Source of the DNA: an uncultured Flavobacteriales bacterium
GTDB taxonomy: Bacteria > Bacteroidota > Bacteroidia > Flavobacteriales > Vicingaceae
Direction: 5' to 3'
Length of the DNA stretch: 8,406 nucleotides
NCBI GenBank assembly: GCA_946886085.1
Contig: CAMPHX010000035.1
Coordinates: 1-8,406 of the forward strand
Position numbers and translations under genes: made by a program
Shown here: positions 1 to 7,074 of the stretch, piece after piece
How positions within the stretch are numbered: the first letter of the stretch is position 1
Layout: the number at the start of each line of letters is the position of its first letter
Notes under the pieces: generated by a model
What the model saw: only the letters and a program-made list of their open reading frames with translations
What the model was told of the DNA's origin: nothing
The model's database searches: none

Positions 1-1344
1 AATAATTTCATTTGTGGAGGTGTCATAGGTTCTTTTTTTTATGAAAATAATTCATTATATGGTTTAGGAGATGACATAGCTGACAGTTTAATGAAGGGTA
101 GTGATGGATTAGCAATAATTAATAGCTATATTTCTCCATCTTTTAATAATTTTAATATTTTATATGAAGTACAATCAAACACTAGCACTAATTGGTTAAC
201 AAACCCTGTTTGGACATCAACAATTGTTTACACCACCCCCTGCGACACCTTTACCACCACAGCAACAACCATCCAAGATACAATATGTTTAGGCGATAGC
301 GTACAACTAACTGCCACAGGCGGAGCAACCTACAGTTGGTTTGGAGCATTTGGTGGGCTAAGTGATACGAGCATAGCCAATCCTATGGCAAGCCCACCAC
401 AAACTACCACCTACATAGTAACCATAAAAAACGATAGCGGTTGCGTAAAAACAGAGCATGTTAAAATTTGGGTAACCCAACCCATAGATAGTATTACTAC
501 TATACCAACCATATGTGGTAATGCAACAGGTGGTATAACAGCTCATTTTAACACCAATGCTAATTACAGTTTTATGCTGTATGATAATAACTTTAACCCA
601 TTAGCCAACAATACTACTGGAGTTTTTAACCAATTAGCAGAAGGAACCTACATAGTAGAAAACACTCTACACAACTGTACTTTTTATGATACTGTAACGG
701 TAAATGCCATCAACAACGTAATTGCTAATTTTTATAGTTTACCACAAGCACCGTTTAGCAATCCTAATCAACCACTCGGAAAAGCACCAATGGAAGTAAG
801 CTTCTTTAATACCTCTCAAAATGCAAACAGTTATCAGTGGTTAATTACTCAACAACCTAATAACGATACAATTATTCAACACTCAACATTTAACACTCAA
901 CATTTCTTTGAAGAAGGAGGAGTTTATGAAGTCTGTTTAATTGCTTATAACAACCAACCCCAATGTGCTGATACGGTTTGCAAAACCATTTTTATAGATG
1001 CCAATGAAGAAATAAGCCTATTTATCCCCAATGTATTTACACCCAATGGAGATAATGAAAATGATAGTTTTATCATACAAATTATAGGAACCGAATATTT
1101 AGAAAGCTTAGAAGTGGAAGTTTTTAACCGCTGGGGGCAAGAGGTTGCAGGTTCTAGGTTTGATGTTCAAAGTTTGGCAAGTGAGATTCCTGCCTCCGCA
1201 GGAATGACGGAATTAGTAGTATGGAATGGAACAACGACAGCAGGCAAAGAAGCCTCGGAAGGTACTTATTTTTATGTGGTAACTTACACTACTAAATTAG
1301 GGGAAACTGTAACTCAAAAAGGAACGGTGAGTTTGTTGAGGTAG
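1..1344 (+). CDS. Secreted multi-domain adhesin-like protein with T9SS type B sorting domain (3' part)
   Basis: The frame is open from the first base of the window, and the first ATG (91) lies inside a continuous sequence, so the true start and signal peptide are upstream and not visible. Counting from that ATG, residues 62-129 form an Ig/PKD-like module (CLGDSVQL, a GG-x-YSW core, NP-x6-TTTY, GC). Residues 134-205 resemble a divergent SprB-type repeat (ICGNATGGI ... LAEGTYIVE). Residues 210-303 form a PKD domain (GKAPMEVSFFN, YQW, FFEEGGVYEVCL). Residues 309-417 are the type B sorting domain: IPNVFTPNGDNEND, FNRWGQ, WNGTT, EGTYFYVV and the terminal KGTVSLLR. In this family such a C-terminus directs export across the outer membrane by the T9SS and surface attachment or release. 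The protein is probably an adhesin or structural surface protein; no enzyme domain is visible. The sorting domain is about 16 residues longer than that of the minus-strand protein at 7069-8406 because of a palindromic insertion near 1145-1216. Confidence 0.88.
   Translation, partial: NNFICGGVIGSFFYENNSLYGLGDDIADSLMKGSDGLAIINSYISPSFNNFNILYEVQSNTSTNWLTNPVWTSTIVYTTPCDTFTTTATTIQDTICLGDSVQLTATGGATYSWFGAFGGLSDTSIANPMASPPQTTTYIVTIKNDSGCVKTEHVKIWVTQPIDSITTIPTICGNATGGITAHFNTNANYSFMLYDNNFNPLANNTTGVFNQLAEGTYIVENTLHNCTFYDTVTVNAINNVIANFYSLPQAPFSNPNQPLGKAPMEVSFFNTSQNANSYQWLITQQPNNDTIIQHSTFNTQHFFEEGGVYEVCLIAYNNQPQCADTVCKTIFIDANEEISLFIPNVFTPNGDNENDSFIIQIIGTEYLESLEVEVFNRWGQEVAGSRFDVQSLASEIPASAGMTELVVWNGTTTAGKEASEGTYFYVVTYTTKLGETVTQKGTVSLLR
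1186..1205. repeat. Palindromic repeat element inserted in frame in a sorting-domain gene
   Basis: ATTCCTGC (1186-1193) and GCAGGAAT (1198-1205) form a perfect 8-bp inverted repeat around the 4-base loop CTCC. With its flanks (GAG before, GACGGA after) it matches the dispersed palindromic repeat that is often translated as IPAFAGMT-like peptides in many bacterial genomes; here it reads EIPASAGMTE. The full inserted segment is probably about 48 bp within 1145-1216. The spacing from FNRWGQ to WNG is 27 residues here and 11 in the related protein at 7069-8406. Only one copy was seen in the window. Confidence 0.7.
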
Positions 1345-1345
1345 G

Positions 1346-1365
1346 TGCTTGTTGTTTTACAAGCA
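1346..1365. repeat. Hairpin just after the stop codon; weak terminator candidate
   Basis: TGCTTGT (1346-1352) pairs perfectly with ACAAGCA (1359-1365) around a 6-base loop, starting one base after the upstream TAG. The hairpin is followed by an A-run rather than a T-run, so it does not fit an intrinsic terminator on the plus strand. It may mark or protect a transcript end. Confidence 0.3.
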
Positions 1366-1395
1366 AAAAACAATTTCAATTAGTCTTAATTTGAC

Positions 1396-1420
1396 ATTTT
1401 TCATTAACTTTATGAAAAAT
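1396..1420. repeat. Perfect 9-bp AT-rich inverted repeat upstream of the sigma-factor gene
   Basis: ATTTTTCAT (1396-1404) and ATGAAAAAT (1412-1420) are exact reverse complements separated by 7 bases. A TTGACA lies just upstream (1391-1396). The symmetry and its place about 80 bp before the sigma gene would suit an operator or promoter-proximal site, but AT-rich symmetry can also arise by chance. No convincing TTG/TAnnTTTG pair at proper spacing was found here. Confidence 0.3.
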
Positions 1421-1422
1421 AA

Positions 1423-1458
1423 GGGAGTTAATAGATTTAGGATTTCTTAACAACTCCC
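1423..1458. repeat. Inverted repeat with alternative nested pairing in the sigma-factor leader
   Basis: GGGAGTT (1423-1429) and AACTCCC (1452-1458) are perfect complements around 22 bases. Inside, GTTAA (1427-1431) can pair instead with TTAAC (1447-1451), so two competing stems are possible. A T6 run follows at 1468-1473, nine bases after the stem. That is too far for a standard intrinsic terminator, but the whole could be a leader structure or a weak terminator for the upstream gene. Confidence 0.3.
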
Positions 1459-1498
1459 AATGCAACCTTTTTTAACAAACAAACATCTTCTATAAAAA

Positions 1499-2044
1499 AT
1501 GAAATGGAGTGAAGAGCAATTAGTGGTAGAGTGCTTGAAGAATAATTCATCAGCACAAAAGCATTTGTTCGAGTATTACCATAAAAGAATGATGGGAGTT
1601 TGCCTTAGATATACCAAAGACCATGATGAAGCTCAAGATGTTTTGCAAATGGGGTTTATAAAAGTTTTTGAAAAATTGGATACCTATAATGGAGAAGGCT
1701 CTTTGGAAGGATGGATTAGAAGGGTAGTGGTAAATACTGCTTTAGACAATATTAGAAAAAATAAGAAAAACAACGAGAATATTGATATAGAAAAAGTAGA
1801 TTTTTTATTAGCGAATAATGAAGCTAATGCATTAGATGATTTAAAAGCAGAAGATTTACTAAAAATTATTCAGCAAATGCCAACAGGATTCAGAACAGTT
1901 TTTAATATGTATGCTATAGAAGGCTATTCGCACAAAGAAATTGCAGAACACTTAGGCATTACAGTCAATACTTCTAAGTCTCAATATTCTAGAGCTAGAG
2001 TTTGTTTGCAAAATTTATTAATGAAAGAAGCGATTACGAGATAA
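1499..2044 (+). CDS. ECF-family RNA polymerase sigma factor
   Basis: This 181-residue protein has the two-domain layout and length of an extracytoplasmic-function sigma-70 factor. Region 2 spans about residues 20-87 and includes DEAQDVLQMGFIKVF (43-57), the core-RNA-polymerase and -10 recognition part. GWIRRVVVNTALDNIRK (71-87) is the typical end of the domain. Region 4 spans about 118-174, with MPTGFRTVFNMYAIEGYSHKEI and a helix-turn-helix around 144-167 (EIAEHLGITVNTSKSQYSRAR) for the -35 element. The ATG at 1499 fits the family N-terminus; upstream is AT-rich without a Shine-Dalgarno motif. It sits 22 bp before a membrane protein with an anti-sigma-like N-terminus, the usual sigma/anti-sigma operon arrangement, so it is probably held inactive at the inner membrane until a signal releases it. 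Such factors often drive their own operon. Its regulon cannot be read from this window. Confidence 0.93.
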   Translation: MKWSEEQLVVECLKNNSSAQKHLFEYYHKRMMGVCLRYTKDHDEAQDVLQMGFIKVFEKLDTYNGEGSLEGWIRRVVVNTALDNIRKNKKNNENIDIEKVDFLLANNEANALDDLKAEDLLKIIQQMPTGFRTVFNMYAIEGYSHKEIAEHLGITVNTSKSQYSRARVCLQNLLMKEAITR

Positions 2045-2066
2045 ATTATCTCACACAAAAATTAAG

Positions 2067-3215
2067 ATGAAAAAAGAATTTGAAAATATAGAACAACTTT
2101 TTAAAGATACCTTTGAAAATTATGAAGTTAATGTTGATGCTTCTGTATGGAATAATATACAGCAATCTATCAACTCACCTGCTTCATCCGCAGCTTCATC
2201 TTCATCTGCAGGAAATGCAGGAGGTTTTGCTGCTAAAAGTGCTTTCTTTAAAATTGCCGCAGCTACTATTACCTCTGCAGTTGTAGTTAGCTCTTCGGTG
2301 TTAATTTACAATGCATTTAAAGATGAATCAGTTAACAATAATAAAATTGCTGAAAACCAAGTGATAACTGAAAACTCAGCTCTAAAAATTATTGAAGAGA
2401 CAGCGACTGAAAGACCATTAACAACAGAAAACAACACTACTGAAAATGGAAGTAATGTGGTAACTCCTCAACAAAATGAAGTGGAGGATAAGGATCTTAC
2501 TTCAAACGAAAAAAATAATTCGAGCAATACTGTAAACAACAATAATACAACTGAAACTACTACAACACCTAGCAATACTGTTGTTGAAAATAATAAAGAA
2601 ACACAAACACAAACACAACAAAGTACGGTGGTAACAAGTACCAATACACCACCAACTGAACCGTCAACAACCAATACTCCAAAAGTAGATGTGTTGGCAA
2701 ATGTTAAATTGAAAGCAAGTACCAAAAAAGGTGATGCTCCACTTTATGTAGAATTTAACGTTGTTGGAGAAGCTGCCGATTATCAATGGAATATTGATGG
2801 TGTAACTAAGTCGGGTGAAAATGTGTACCATACATTTGATAATCCGGGTAAATATGAAGTATTGCTTACTGTAAAAGATAAGCAAGGGAAAACGAAAATC
2901 ATTACCGAAAACATTGAAGTTTTATCGCTTGTAAAATCTTCTATTTCAGATATTCAAAATATATTCACTCCTAATGGAGATGGAAAAAATGATATTTTAC
3001 TAATAGAAGGAGAAAATATTAAAGAGTTTAAAGCGGTTGTTTACAACCAAAATGGAACTGTTATTTTTGAATGGAATACTATTTCAGGGTTTTGGGATGG
3101 TAAAGATATGAATAATCAGCCTGTTCCTGATGGGACTTATTTCTTAGTTATTAATGCTTTAGGAGAAGATAATAAGCCTTACGAATTTAAACAATCAGTA
3201 ACTTTAAGAAAGTAA
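2067..3215 (+). CDS. Putative membrane anti-sigma factor with periplasmic PKD and T9SS type B sorting-like domain
   Basis: The 382-residue protein has no N-terminal signal peptide. Residues 1-35 (IEQLFKDTFENYEVNVDASVW) resemble the short cytoplasmic N-terminus common in Bacteroidota anti-sigma factors. A Ser/Ala/Gly-rich stretch (38-53) leads into one hydrophobic helix at about 59-84. Lysines lie before it and Asp/Glu after it, which favours N-in, C-out topology. A low-complexity Asn/Thr/Glu/Gln linker (about 86-205) could span much of the periplasm. A PKD domain follows (about 212-287: GDAPLYVEFNV, YQWNIDG, YHTFDNPGKYEVLLTV). The end (about 292-382) is a type B sorting-like domain with NIFTPNGDGKND, FWDGKD, VPDGTYFLVI and terminal QSVTLRK. 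The usual NRWGQ is replaced by NQNGT. The ECF sigma gene lies 22 bp upstream, so this is probably its cognate regulator. The anti-sigma role is inferred from position and topology; a plain membrane-anchored T9SS-related protein is the alternative. Confidence 0.75.
   Translation: MKKEFENIEQLFKDTFENYEVNVDASVWNNIQQSINSPASSAASSSSAGNAGGFAAKSAFFKIAAATITSAVVVSSSVLIYNAFKDESVNNNKIAENQVITENSALKIIEETATERPLTTENNTTENGSNVVTPQQNEVEDKDLTSNEKNNSSNTVNNNNTTETTTTPSNTVVENNKETQTQTQQSTVVTSTNTPPTEPSTTNTPKVDVLANVKLKASTKKGDAPLYVEFNVVGEAADYQWNIDGVTKSGENVYHTFDNPGKYEVLLTVKDKQGKTKIITENIEVLSLVKSSISDIQNIFTPNGDGKNDILLIEGENIKEFKAVVYNQNGTVIFEWNTISGFWDGKDMNNQPVPDGTYFLVINALGEDNKPYEFKQSVTLRK
2601..2618 (+). repeat. Short hexanucleotide tandem repeat (ACACAA, 3 copies)
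   Basis: Three exact ACACAA units encode part of the TQTQTQ stretch in the periplasmic linker. Copy-number change by strand slippage would add or remove two residues without a frameshift, so linker length could vary between strains. Confidence 0.6.
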
Positions 3216-3256
3216 CAGTTATTAACAACTATTAGTAATTTCTTTCTGAAAAAACG

Positions 3257-3288
3257 TTGTAGGTAAAATTAAAAAAGGCGTAATTTCG
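3257..3288 (+). promoter_or_regulatory. Candidate Bacteroidota-type promoter of dxs
   Basis: TTG at 3257-3259 is followed after 21 bases by TAATTTCG at 3281-3288, which matches 7 of 8 positions of the TAnnTTTG -7 element at the accepted spacing. Transcription would start near 3295, giving a leader of about 20 bases before the ATG at 3317. This suggests dxs is transcribed independently of the sigma operon. Confidence 0.5.
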
Positions 3289-3316
3289 TAAGTAGATTTT
3301 TAAGAACGGATTACAC

Positions 3317-5251
3317 ATGGCAGAGTACCAAACAGGAAAGCTCCTTGAGCAAATCATTTATCCCCAAGATTTAAGAGAGAAAATAACAGAGGATGACCTG
3401 CCTCAACTTTGCAATGAACTCAGAGATTTTATTGTAGATGTTGTTTCTCAAAAAGGAGGACACTTTGGAGCAAGTTTAGGTGTAGTGGAGCTTACTGTTG
3501 CTTTGCATTATGTTTTTGATACTCCCAACGATAAAATTGTTTGGGATGTTGGTCACCAAGCCTACGGACATAAAATCCTTACCGGAAGAAGGTCAGTTTT
3601 TCATACCAATAGAATATATAAAGGAATTAGTGGTTTTCCAAAACCATCTGAAAGTGAGTATGATACTTTTGCTGTAGGACATTCATCTACTTCTATTTCT
3701 GCTGCTTTAGGTATGGCAGTAGCATCTCGTCATAAAAAAGAAAATAAACAACATATTGCTGTTATTGGTGATGGCTCTATGACTGCCGGACTGGCTTTTG
3801 AAGGACTAAATCATGGTGGAAGTGAGGATACTAACTTACTAGTTATTCTTAACGATAACTGTATGTCTATCGATCCAAATGTTGGAGCATTAAAAGAATA
3901 TTTAACTGATATTACTACATCACACACATACAATAAAGTAAAAGATGAGGTTTGGAATTTACTAGGATTAATTAGCAAATTCGGACCAAATGCTCAAGCC
4001 ATTGCTCAAAAAATTGAGAATGGAATAAAATCTACCTTGTTAAAACAAAGTAATTTATTTGAATCCTTAAACTTTAGGTATTTTGGACCTGTTGATGGGC
4101 ATGATGTAAATTACTTAGCCAAAGTATTAGCGGATTTAAAAGATATTCCCGGACCTAAAATTTTGCACTGTATTACTGAAAAAGGTAAAGGGTACGAGCC
4201 TGCCGAATTAGGAGATACTACTCAATGGCATGCTCCGGGTATTTTTAATAAAGAAACAGGAGAAATTATAAAAATAGCTCCTAAAAGTCCGCAGCCGCCT
4301 AAATTTCAGGATGTTTTTGGTCACACTATTGTAGAACTTGCCGAACAAAACGATAAAATTGTTGGAGTAACGCCTGCCATGCCTTCAGGATGTTCATTAA
4401 ATATAATGATGAAAGCCATGCCTGACAGAGCTTTTGATGTAGGTATTGCCGAACAACATGCAGTTACTTTTTCTGCTGGAATGGCGAGTCAGGGATTGGT
4501 GCCATTTTGCAATATTTACTCCTCTTTTATGCAGCGTGCTTACGATCAAGTGATACACGATGTAGCCTTACAAAACTTACATGTTGTATTTTGTTTAGAT
4601 AGAGGAGGTTTGGTTGGAGCTGATGGAGCAACTCATCACGGAGCTTATGATTTAGCTTTTTTCAGATGTATTCCTAATATGATAGTTTCTTCACCTATTA
4701 ACGAAGAAGACCTGAGAAATTTGATGTACACTGCACAAGTAGAAAACAACGGCCCTTTTTCCATTCGTTACCCAAGGGGGAATGGTTCTATGATTAATTG
4801 GAAAACTCCTTTTAAGAAAATTAAAATCGGTACAGGGCAGCGTTTAAAAAATGGTGAAGACATTGCTATTTTGTCTATTGGACCAATTGGGTTAGAAGCC
4901 AAAAAAGCCATTGAAAAACTAGAAGAAACAGCCAACATTAGCATAGCTCATTACGACATGCGTTTTGTAAAGCCGATTGATGAAATTTTATTACACGAAG
5001 TATTTACCAAATTCAATAAGGTAATTACCTTAGAAGATGGTTGCATCATGGGCGGTTTGGGAAGTGCAGTATTAGAGTTTATGGCAGATAACAATTACCA
5101 AGCACATGTAAAAAGATTAGGCATACCTGATAGGTTTGTTGACCACGGTACACAAGAAGAGCTTTATGCTGAATGTTTTTATGATGCTGATGCGGTAATC
5201 GCAACAGTAAAATCCATGATGGAAACTGCTGAAAATAAAGCGTTGGCTTAA
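3317..5251 (+). CDS. dxs: 1-deoxy-D-xylulose-5-phosphate synthase
   Basis: This thiamine-diphosphate enzyme condenses pyruvate and glyceraldehyde 3-phosphate, the first step of the MEP pathway to IPP and DMAPP, and so feeds menaquinone and undecaprenyl carrier synthesis in the cytoplasm. The 644-residue length is normal for the family. Visible motifs are GGHFGASLG (47-55, active-site His49), DVGHQAYGHK (77-86), and the TPP/Mg motif running from GDGSMTAG (151-158) to NDN (179-181). FGPVDGHD (256-263), GIAEQH (376-381, catalytic Glu379), DRGGLVGADGATHHG (428-442) and RYPRG (484-488) are also present. The C-terminal transketolase domain runs from about 508 to the end (LEDGCIMGGLG, GIPDRFVDHG). 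The frame is intact. The ATG at 3317 is supported by the good N-terminal match and by the promoter candidate just upstream. It follows the membrane-regulator gene by 101 bp; no functional link with that operon is evident. Confidence 0.97.
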   Translation: MAEYQTGKLLEQIIYPQDLREKITEDDLPQLCNELRDFIVDVVSQKGGHFGASLGVVELTVALHYVFDTPNDKIVWDVGHQAYGHKILTGRRSVFHTNRIYKGISGFPKPSESEYDTFAVGHSSTSISAALGMAVASRHKKENKQHIAVIGDGSMTAGLAFEGLNHGGSEDTNLLVILNDNCMSIDPNVGALKEYLTDITTSHTYNKVKDEVWNLLGLISKFGPNAQAIAQKIENGIKSTLLKQSNLFESLNFRYFGPVDGHDVNYLAKVLADLKDIPGPKILHCITEKGKGYEPAELGDTTQWHAPGIFNKETGEIIKIAPKSPQPPKFQDVFGHTIVELAEQNDKIVGVTPAMPSGCSLNIMMKAMPDRAFDVGIAEQHAVTFSAGMASQGLVPFCNIYSSFMQRAYDQVIHDVALQNLHVVFCLDRGGLVGADGATHHGAYDLAFFRCIPNMIVSSPINEEDLRNLMYTAQVENNGPFSIRYPRGNGSMINWKTPFKKIKIGTGQRLKNGEDIAILSIGPIGLEAKKAIEKLEETANISIAHYDMRFVKPIDEILLHEVFTKFNKVITLEDGCIMGGLGSAVLEFMADNNYQAHVKRLGIPDRFVDHGTQEELYAECFYDADAVIATVKSMMETAENKALA

Positions 5252-5303
5252 TTTAGTGCAATATTTTATTCATTTATATGATTACAATTTTAGTTGTTAA
5301 TGC

Positions 5304-5311
5304 TATATTTG
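5304..5311 (+). promoter_or_regulatory. Candidate -7 promoter element of recJ
   Basis: TATATTTG is an exact match to the Bacteroidota -7 consensus TAnnTTTG and lies 30 bases before the recJ ATG. No TTG occurs at the expected 17-23 base distance upstream (the nearest, 5294-5296, is too close), so the -33 half is weak. It lies in the 90-bp dxs-recJ gap and suggests recJ has its own start site. Confidence 0.4.
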
Positions 5312-5341
5312 TAAGGTATCTTTCTATTAAAATTTTTCTTC

Positions 5342-7057
5342 ATGCAATACCAATGGCAAATAAAACCTACTTCCAACGCTAAAGCAATAGAAAAACTTTC
5401 TGAACAACTAAATAATTTAGACTCAACACTAACCAATATTTTACTTCAAAGAGGGGTAGATACTTTTGAGAAAGCCAAAGATTTTTTTCGTCCTGATTTA
5501 AATAATATTCATGATGCTTTTTTGATGAAAGACATGAATAAAGCGGTGGATAGATTAACAAAAGCTATTGCCAATAATGAAAAAATACTGATTTATGGAG
5601 ATTATGATGTAGATGGAACCACTTCTGTAGCGTTAGTTTATGCCTATTTGAAAAATTATTATGACAATTTATCTTATTACATTCCTGATAGATATGCAGA
5701 AGGTTACGGCATTTCTTACCAAGGAATTGATTTTGCCAAAGAGAACGATTTTAAACTCATTATTGCATTAGACTGTGGTATAAAAGCCATAGATAAAATT
5801 GCTTATGCTAAAGAAAAAGGGGTAGATTTTATTATTTGCGATCATCACCGTCCGGGAGATGAAATACCTGATGCAGTTGCTGTATTAGACCCAAAAAGAA
5901 CAGATTGTAATTATCCATATAAAGAATTATCGGGTTGCGGAGTAGGCTTTAAATTGATGCAAGCATGGACGAAACAAAGTAACCATGATGAACAGTTGTT
6001 ATATACTTATTTCGATTTGTTAGCTATTAGTATTTGTGCAGACATTGTTCCGATAACAGCCGAAAACAGAATTTTTGTTTACTATGGATTAAAAGTACTT
6101 AATCAACTAAATCGTCCGGGAATAAAGGCGTTGGTGAATTTAACCAACAATAAAAAAGAATTTACCGTTTCGGATGTGGTTTTTTCCATTGCTCCGCGAA
6201 TAAATGCAGCAGGAAGATTGAAAAGCGGCAACAAAGCTGTGGAATTGTTGGTGGCAGATAACGATGATGATGCCATAGATTACGGAAATGGAATCAATGA
6301 ATTAAACACTGACAGAAAAGACATTGATACATCTATCACACAACAAGCATTAGAAATTATTGAAAGTGACCAACGTTTTACTACCAGAAAAACTACGGTG
6401 GTTTATAAAGAAGATTGGCATAAAGGTGTGGTGGGCATCGTGGCATCTCGATTAATCGAAACACATTACAAACCGACTATTGTGTTGACTTATTCTGATG
6501 GAAAAGTTACCGGATCGGCAAGGTCGGTAAGAGATTTTGATGTATATAATGCCATTGATGCTTGTAGTGATTTATTGGAGCAATATGGTGGACACATGTA
6601 TGCTGCCGGACTAACACTTTTACCTGAAAATGTACCTGCTTTTATTGATAAGTTTGAAGACATTGTAAGTAGTTCTATTGAAGACCACATGCTCATTCCT
6701 AAATTACAAATTGATGCTAAGTTGGAGTTAACGCAAATTACGCCTCGTTTTTATAGTGTGCTAAAACAATTTGCTCCTTGTGGTCCGGAAAATATGCAAC
6801 CTGTATTCATAAGCGAAAATTTGCTGACTACCGATAACATCAGAATTGTTGGTGAAAATCATTTAAAATTAGATGTTTATTCACCTGAAGCACCAGATTA
6901 TAAACTATCTTGCATCGCTTTTAAGTTTGCACATTTGTTTGAAGAACTTCAGCCCGGAGTATTGTTTAGTATGGTTTATACTATAGAAGAAAACGAATGG
7001 AACAATACTAAAACTTTACAATTAAATGTGAAAGATATTCGATTGATGGGAGGATAA
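5342..7057 (+). CDS. recJ: Single-stranded-DNA-specific exonuclease RecJ
   Basis: RecJ is a 5'-to-3' single-strand DNA exonuclease acting in RecF-type recombination, mismatch repair and base-excision repair. The 571-residue length is close to that of typical full-length RecJ. DHH-domain motifs are GDYDVDGTTS (86-95, metal-binding Asp87/Asp89/Asp91), ALDCGI (142-147, Asp144), CDHHRPGD (166-173, the DHH signature), SGCGVGFKL (197-205), CADIVPI (232-238, Asp234) and PRINAAGRL (285-293). The DHHA1 domain follows with WHKGVVGIVASRL (359-371), GSARSV (391-396) and YGGHMYAAG (415-423). The OB-type C-terminal part starts near 453, with LKQFAPCGPENMQPVF (474-489). All expected metal ligands are present and the frame is intact. 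The start at 5342 gives a family-like N-terminus. The gene is convergent with the minus-strand repeat protein, with an 11-bp gap. Confidence 0.97.
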   Translation: MQYQWQIKPTSNAKAIEKLSEQLNNLDSTLTNILLQRGVDTFEKAKDFFRPDLNNIHDAFLMKDMNKAVDRLTKAIANNEKILIYGDYDVDGTTSVALVYAYLKNYYDNLSYYIPDRYAEGYGISYQGIDFAKENDFKLIIALDCGIKAIDKIAYAKEKGVDFIICDHHRPGDEIPDAVAVLDPKRTDCNYPYKELSGCGVGFKLMQAWTKQSNHDEQLLYTYFDLLAISICADIVPITAENRIFVYYGLKVLNQLNRPGIKALVNLTNNKKEFTVSDVVFSIAPRINAAGRLKSGNKAVELLVADNDDDAIDYGNGINELNTDRKDIDTSITQQALEIIESDQRFTTRKTTVVYKEDWHKGVVGIVASRLIETHYKPTIVLTYSDGKVTGSARSVRDFDVYNAIDACSDLLEQYGGHMYAAGLTLLPENVPAFIDKFEDIVSSSIEDHMLIPKLQIDAKLELTQITPRFYSVLKQFAPCGPENMQPVFISENLLTTDNIRIVGENHLKLDVYSPEAPDYKLSCIAFKFAHLFEELQPGVLFSMVYTIEENEWNNTKTLQLNVKDIRLMGG

Positions 7058-7074
7058 GATAATTAAGATTATCT
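7057..7074. repeat. Small palindrome at the convergent gene junction
   Basis: AGATAAT (7057-7063) and ATTATCT (7068-7074) are a perfect 7-bp inverted repeat around the loop TAAG. It overlaps the last base of the recJ stop codon and the whole stop codon of the opposing gene (7069-7071). Its position suits a bidirectional transcript end, but the stem is AT-rich and no T-run follows on either strand, so terminator activity is doubtful. Confidence 0.3.

Noticed and set aside
91..93. ATG at 91 as the start of the first protein
   Set aside because: The frame is open from position 1 with protein-like sequence before the ATG and no signal peptide after it; the gene is cut by the window edge.
1391..1412. 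TTGACA with TAACTTTA as a promoter of the sigma gene
   Set aside because: The gap between the elements is about 8-11 bases, too short for the Bacteroidota consensus; a standard sigma-70 -10 box at 17 bp is not convincing either.
2468..2725. Minus-strand open frame opposite the linker of the membrane protein
   Set aside because: A Val/Leu-rich shadow of the Asn/Thr-rich coding strand, with no family resemblance.
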